In this document: piece after piece, positions 58,207 through 64,000 of the stretch
Layout of the letters: the number at the start of each line of letters is the position of its first letter
How positions within the stretch are numbered: the first letter of the stretch is position 1
Origin: Ectocarpus siliculosus
Lineage: Eukaryota > Sar > Phaeophyceae > Ectocarpales > Ectocarpaceae
DNA length: 64,000 nt
Reading direction: 5' to 3'
Assembly (NCBI GenBank): GCA_000310025.1
Contig: FN649742.1
Location: 2,738,281-2,802,280 of the forward strand
Program-made: the position numbers and the translations under genes
The notes under the pieces: model-generated
Told to the model about the DNA's origin: nothing
The model's input: the letters and a program-made list of their open reading frames with translations, nothing else
The model's database searches: none

Positions 58207-61200
58207 ATGCGTGTGCTCTTCCGCGGCTTTTTGATGATGCTGTCGACCGTGGTGATACTTCTCGCCGTGGCGGCGATCGCGCCTCCTCCGAATTTGGCAA
58301 ATGTGAGTATCTGCACTTTTTACGTTCTGTGTTTGCGTGACGTCTATCTCGCGCGTAGCCCCAAATGGTTGGTTTTCCCCAGAACGCCCAGGACTCATTT
58401 TTGAGCAGCACCGCCTCACGCACTCGTGAAGTTTTTACGTTTGTTCAGACGCACTGGGTGATGCGTATGTACGGTCGTTCAGTCATGCCTGGGCCGCAGA
58501 GGCCAAGTAGCTTCGTACAGTCCGACAAAACGTGCGCGGTGATCTAGACAAAGCTGCGTTTCGTTTGGCGGTCACACGATGGCTCGAAGGTCGAGGTGGC
58601 TGAACAGCGGCGTCAAAACCGATGCGCTTTGGTAGTAGGCCGTAAGTATCTGTTGGAAGAGCTGAGAGACACTCTGCTTCACCAGCACTAGATACGGAAC
58701 ACGCTTAGACATGGTGGTTTGTGTTTGTAGAAGGGCGATCCCCCTTCTGCCGTGCTTGGGCCAGCGCGCCTTCTTCACTTGTTAAACACAAGGTCCTGAG
58801 TCAATCTTTTCTTCATGCCTCTGACGATGGGCACCAACTACCCAACGCGTTCTTCTTTGTGTATCCCATGATTTCACCAAGGAATTCCGAATGGATTCAC
58901 GCCCTCGCTGGGAGCGCCGACAGCGTTATCTCCTCCACTTTCTTTTCTTCGCGTATCCATCTGTCTATTCTCTTGGCGAGTTCACATACCCCGTTCTACC
59001 CCCCCCACACCCCCCCACACACCCACACCTCCTGCGGGGTCTCCCCCCAACAGTTTGGTAAGGTGTCGACATCCCCTGCGGAGTATGATTTTATCGTCGT
59101 CGGAGGCGGACCAGCTGGCTCGGTATTAGCTAGAAGGCTTTCCGACGAACCGAAGAATCGTGTTCTCTTGCTGGAGGCCGGGATGCCGAGTCAGTACGAA
59201 ATCGGGGGGCAGGACTTCTTGTCGAATCCGCTGACGCCGTTCGATATCCCGCTCATGTGGTCGAGCGTCTCGCACATGAAGGTAGGCGTTGTCGACTGAG
59301 ATATTTGTGGGGACGAGGGAGGTGCTTTTTTTGAACGGAGAGAGTGCTTGAGGGATGTTTGGACGGTCTCTCACTGCGGTTTCGCCGTTGTTAGACGCGC
59401 CCAGGACGTAAGAGAGTAAGCACTGCTATAGTACAGGTGACGCCCGCACGTTGTAAAATTCAGATTAGGGTCAAGACTCGTGTTTTCCGCGAAGGAACAA
59501 AGTGACGCTTGTTGCCTACCAGACCCTGCTGAGGTTCGTTGACGACACTTTACTTTTCCTCGGCCTCACGTCACTTGGTCAGCAACGCCTTTTGCCGTCT
59601 CTACCCTTTGCCAGAATTTCCTCGCTACCACCAGTTGTCGAGAAATTGTCGAGAAAAAGAAGCAAGAATAAACAACCAGGCAGGTCTCAATGCCGCTCAA
59701 AGTTGCCGAGATGCTTCTTCCCCTCGATGAACGAGAGATGAGCCTCAAAACAGGCGTTGGTAGTGGGTGGGGGGTGGGGTGAGCGGGCAAGGGTTACGTA
59801 TTGGGGGGGGGGGGGGGGGCGGGAAGGTTTTCTACATCATGTACACCCCTCCCCCAAATTTAAATTATGCGGGTGTTCCTTTTGGAACCCACCCCGGAAA
59901 CTTGTTAGTCTCAGTGTCACGTTTTCGTCACAAGTTGCTGTCCCTCGTTTTCTTGACACCATTTTCCTGTGCTGCGGGCGCCGTCCCAAGCCCTCTATAA
60001 CAACTGAAGCCGGCGCCGTCCTAAGCCCCCCGTAACAACAACCGAAGCAAGCGCTCCTTTGTGTTTCCCCACCCCGCCGCCCTTCGCGAGGTCAATGGTC
60101 TAACGACTACGGCATGCACGACTATGAGTACACCCCTCCCCCCCCCCCCCCCCCCCTTTCGGCCCCCGCTCATGACAACCATCCCCCCTTTTGCTCTCGT
60201 TTTTTCACCACAACGCAGGATTTCCACTGGGAAGTAATGGACCACACCCAAGGAGGAGCACCAGAACGCCCTCGTCGCGAAAGCTCTTGGTGGCTGCGGC
60301 ATCCACAACGCCATGCTCTACGTCCGTGGGCTGGAGTCCGACTTCGCCAAGTGGGACGTGGAAGGGTTCGACTACGCCTCCGCGGTGGAAACCTGGAAAA
60401 AGAACGAGAACTACACGGGGCGGGGACCCCTCCCCGAGTGGCACGGACGAGGCGGGCCGATCGCGACGTCGCCCCCGGACTTTATAGATGAGGTGGGCCG
60501 CTGAGGACACGACGAGACAGTCAAACGGCAGCATAGACGCAGAGACCGCCAGAAAGGTAGCAGGGGTCGATTGAGACGTGGACCCGTTTCTGGCGCTAGC
60601 CTAGCTCATCTTGACGTGATCTGTTTGCCATTTGGATATTGACCGGAGTGGAAGAACGACAGCAGACCAGACAGGCCCGCTCAAGCTAGAGGCTACTGCT
60701 GTACTACGGATGGGAGGATTCCGAGGTTTGCCGTGTCCAACGTGCCGTCAACACAAACGCACGCCATATGTGGAACCTTGGGTGGTATGACGCCCGTCTC
60801 TGGGGGAGTTTTTCTCCGACCCAACCCCTAAGTGTTGCTTTCACAACGTTTCTGCATCATTCTGCGAACACGTTTGTAATTCAACAGGTGGCCCCCTTTT
60901 TTTTGGACAGCTGCGAAGGGGCGGGTATCAGGTTGACCGAGGATTTCAATAAGCCTGGAGGACGGGAAGGAGCGGGATATTACCATTTTGCTGTCCGAGA
61001 TGGAGTGCGAGATAGCGCAGCGAGGGCAATGCTAGGCGACATCGTGATGGGCAGGGACGTCCGCACAAACGTTGACATTGTGACGGGAGCTCACGTCAGC
61101 AAGGTGTTGATCGAGGATGCTCAACCGGTGAGACGATGCACCGTGTTTTCAAAAGCGAAGTTACCCGGTCATGGACGAAACCCTCCGTCACACTTAGCGG

Positions 61201-63304
61201 GCAAACTATTGTCTCACTTTTGCAGCCCATATAAATAATATGGCGGTCAGGGGTCGATGAGCGCGAACCGCAGATGCACGGGTTCCGCGCAACGGCGTTG
61301 CTTTCCGTCTTTCGGAAGCCGGAGCGCAGTAACTCCGGCGGCGGGCTTCAGTCCTGCCATTAGCCGAACGTCTCACGTGGAGTCCATGTCGTAGTTGAAC
61401 GCTCGGTGCCACATTCTTCGCTCGTAGGAAACAAATCCGCAAGACCGAACCTTATGCTACTACTGCGCACGCACGACAGGTGCCGACAGAGTCCGAGGAT
61501 GATGGTGACACCGTGGCGTCACTTTCAGAAGGAAAAGGTGGCCGCACAGTACCAGCGGCGACGGGGGTCGAGTTCGTGCTTGATGGAAAGGTCGAACAAG
61601 TCAATATTGCCGCTCCCGGGTCGCACGGGCGCGCGGGATCGGCTGTTGTCGTGACGGCCGGGGCGCTGCATACGCCCAAGGTTGGTGTTGAATGCCGGTA
61701 AAGGACAAGGTTTACATACATGAACGACGTCACGATACGTGGTTGCATGAGGTGTGTTGGATGGGCGTCCTGTTGTTCGTGCAGACGCGCTTCCCATTGC
61801 AATGGTCGGACCGTCGCAAGGTCGCTGTACCGCCGTTGGGAATTGTGGTTGTTGCATGCGCGTCTGGGAACGTATGTTCCAAGAGGGCTCCCTTTCTAGC
61901 GTGCCGTGCTGCACGAACGGAGCACGGAGTGGATTTTCGTCGCCCTCTCCTTCGCGATGCATGGGGATGACATCTTTGCGGATTTTATCTCATGTACACG
62001 TACGCTCAAGCGATGTCGACGCATCTGTTGCCTTTCCGACTCTTTGTGGCGCTTTCTTGCAAGTGTATCCGTTGCTCACTTCACAATGTTCTGCTTTACT
62101 TGGAAGCTGCCTTCCCGCAGCCCCAGGCAGTATGTGTTATTCGCTGTTCAACCCCGGCTTGAGAGTTGTGAGATTTCGAACTCCTCGAGGCGTGGTTCGA
62201 TGGAACGCTCGTGTTTGTTTCGTTCAGCTGCTGATGACATCCGGAATCGGGGACAAGGCTGAGTTAGAGGCACATGGCCTTGGTTGCATTGCTGATGTCC
62301 CAGAGCTTGGCAAGAATCTACAGGTGTGTCACACGTTCGATTCTCTTCCCTGTTGGTTTCTCGAAAATGCTTTTCGACTTTCATGAGTTCTGTGGTACCT
62401 CAGGAAGTTGCCGCTTACCACACCGTCCCTTTCGCCTGCCGCAGCATCCTTGCTGACATTTTTGTTTGATGAGCTAGCTATTTCTCCTGCCATTTTTCTC
62501 TTCAAGGTATGGCAGGCTTAGCCTCATATGCGACCCCCCATGCTTAGTTGTGACAAGTTACTATACAATACATGGCAAAGTAAAAAAACAGCCATCCGAG
62601 ACAGCCGCCAAGGGGATGTATTGAAGTCCTTCCAATGAAGTTTAAGTTTCACACACCTGCTGGAGGCGGTACTGCTGGCTGTCTCGAAGTCCTTACACGC
62701 AGGTTCTCTGCCACGGTCTCTCTTCTCCGCCCCATGTGCGCAGGATCACGCAAGCGTTGGTGTGATGTACATGCTGGGACCCGATATTTTGAAGCTTATG
62801 CCTTCGGCCTACACGGTCGCCCAAGAACTGGAGAGATATAAAATGGGGGTGCTCAAGGTCAGTGCCGTTCGAGTAGAAGCAGGGAACCGTGAGGTTTCCT
62901 TGCGTTTGATGCCCCTCGCCGATCCAATTCCCTGAAGCCTTGAACACGAGTGAGCGTACATTGCCCGTCGCTCGCCTAATTAGGAAGGTGGTGACACCAG
63001 CCTCTCTAGGCCCCATGCCGTACTCAACCAAACCTTGTGACCCGTTAACCCTAAGCAAACAGCACGGCTGGTACCCTTGTGTCCCACTCATCTTGACTGA
63101 CCTCCGCCGTTACTGCGACAGGCGTTCGACCTTGACTTCCCCCCCGGTGTGACGATCGGAGGAGTTGATTCTGATGACCTCACGAACGGGGAACAGAACG
63201 CCCCGTCTATCTTCAGCTCTGCAGGACTCAGTGCGGGAGCGTTCCTCAAGTCCCCGTACGAGTCGCATCCAGCGGGATCGAACGATTCTGCTCCAGACAT
63301 TCAG
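58207..63304 (+). CDS. GMC oxidoreductase, secreted type (3' end outside window)
   Basis: FAD-dependent glucose-methanol-choline family enzyme; substrate unknown. Eight exons lie in the window: 58207-58302, 59054-59281, 60219-60492, 60888-61127, 61480-61680, 62228-62323, 62744-62857 and 63122-63304; all introns are phase 0. Exon 1 is a signal peptide ([20 protein letters not shown]). Exon 2 has the FAD-binding GxGxxG part [17 protein letters not shown] and LLLEAG. Exon 3 has [16 protein letters not shown] (family GGSSxxNxMxYxRG). Exon 4 has [17 protein letters not shown] and DSAARAML, exon 5 [12 protein letters not shown] and exon 6 [17 protein letters not shown], the second GMC signature. 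Exon 8 contains [13 protein letters not shown]. Exon 3 is 274 bases, one base off frame: it starts DFHWEV in one frame and continues [14 protein letters not shown] in another, with an in-frame TAA at 60235 between. The catalytic histidine region would be right of the window. Confidence 0.87.
59803..59819. repeat. G17 homopolymer
   Basis: Seventeen G in a row in GMC intron 2. Comparable runs occur at 12-30, 10849-10862, 16638-16654, 17445-17460 and, as C, 60138-60156. Confidence 0.95.
60086..60132 (-). repeat. Dispersed 47-base element, copy B
   Basis: Its reverse complement is identical to 20228-20274. On the plus strand it is followed within a few bases by a C19 run (60138-60156), so the poly-G/element orientation is the same as in copy A. 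It lies in GMC intron 2. Confidence 0.9.
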
Positions 63305-64000
63305 GTTCGTGTGCAACCGCAACAGACAGCCAAGAGCTGTGCGTTCTCCCCGTCATGGACAATACAGATGGCGTTTTTTGTTTGGCGGACTCAAGACTTC
63401 CCCTGGGAGGCTCACGCTGTCTTATGTTTTATTTCCAAGATTGTCGGTCTTCAATGTCGGTTTGGGTAGCGAGTGCAGCACTTTACATCCATGCGCTCAT
63501 TGTTCCGTATGAGAGCGAGCGAGCGAGTTCATGAAGATGCTGTAGTATTTAAGCGGGGTTGGCAGCAGCGGGCTACTCGGGCGGTGTTGTTGACTATGGG
63601 ACATACGAGAATGTAGTTGGTCTCTCCATTCTGTGCAGCTTCTGTTGGCTTGAATCACCTTCTCAGCAGGGATTGACAGCTTATACATGTATCCTTGGTC
63701 CAGGCGTTTGGTTTATGAAATATGGATTCACCCCATACAGCATGAACTCACCCTCCCCGTACCAGATCTCCGAGTTGTAAGAGCCTCGTTCATGCATTTT
63801 TATTGGAATCCTACGAAGGGAATACCCTTTGTTGGCCTGAAAGGTATCGCGATCCTGAAATCAGATTGTCTCACAAGGTAGTTTGTAATACTTGTTTGAG
63901 TTGTACACGCGTGCCGTTTGCTTAGGTGAGGACGGTGGCAGATTTGCTAGCCTCTGAAAGCATGAAAGCACGGCCTACCTTTTTGAACGCAGTGTAGTTG

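Noticed and set aside
1-64000. CRISPR arrays, prokaryotic operons, insertion sequences, viral genes
   Set aside because: No regularly spaced repeats, no ribosome-binding-site-led gene series, no transposase, integrase or capsid-type motifs were seen on either strand.

Overview
The window reads as nuclear DNA of a photosynthetic stramenopile, most likely a brown alga of the Ectocarpus type (inference). The supporting signs are moderate-to-high GC, genes cut into many short exons by long introns, abundant long G or C homopolymers, an RWP-RK transcription factor, and N-terminal extensions that resemble heterokont plastid presequences. There is no bacterial, organellar or viral gene layout. I built each gene model by joining exons whose splice sites and codon phases agree and whose joined translation continues a known family. 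Family assignments come from recognising conserved motifs, not from a database search.

Layout, left to right. 261-3749 (+): 3' half of a mitochondrial EF-G2 (GFM2-type) ribosome-recycling GTPase. 5182-10806 (+): LmeA/DUF2993-family lipid-binding protein, probably organelle-targeted. 13719-16557 (+): RWP-RK domain protein. 18734-26896 (-): complete 12-exon, 595-residue PLP-dependent Orn/Lys/Arg decarboxylase. 27150-35173 (+): large unrecognised nuclear-type protein, head-to-head with the decarboxylase across only 253 bp. 36380 to about 41601 (-): a fusion of a threonyl-tRNA-synthetase-like N-terminal module with a uridine-kinase fold whose ATP-binding loop is destroyed. 42099-44836 (-): RRM plus RS-domain RNA-binding protein. 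46788-54841 (-): taxilin-like coiled-coil protein with an assembly gap in its last intron. 58207 to beyond the window (+): secreted-type GMC oxidoreductase with an apparent 1-base frameshift in exon 3.

The genes are unrelated housekeeping and regulatory functions (organelle translation, polyamine synthesis, transcription control, RNA processing, vesicle traffic, oxidoreduction), so no operon-like or cluster-like system is visible. The observations most worth a second look are the inactivated-kinase fusion protein, four GC-AG introns in about 50 modelled introns, the large unrecognised gene at 27150-35173, and a dispersed 47-base element found several times next to poly-G tracts.

Limits: first exons and untranslated regions are mostly inferred, a few exon joins are ambiguous (stated per gene), and no RNA genes could be supported.
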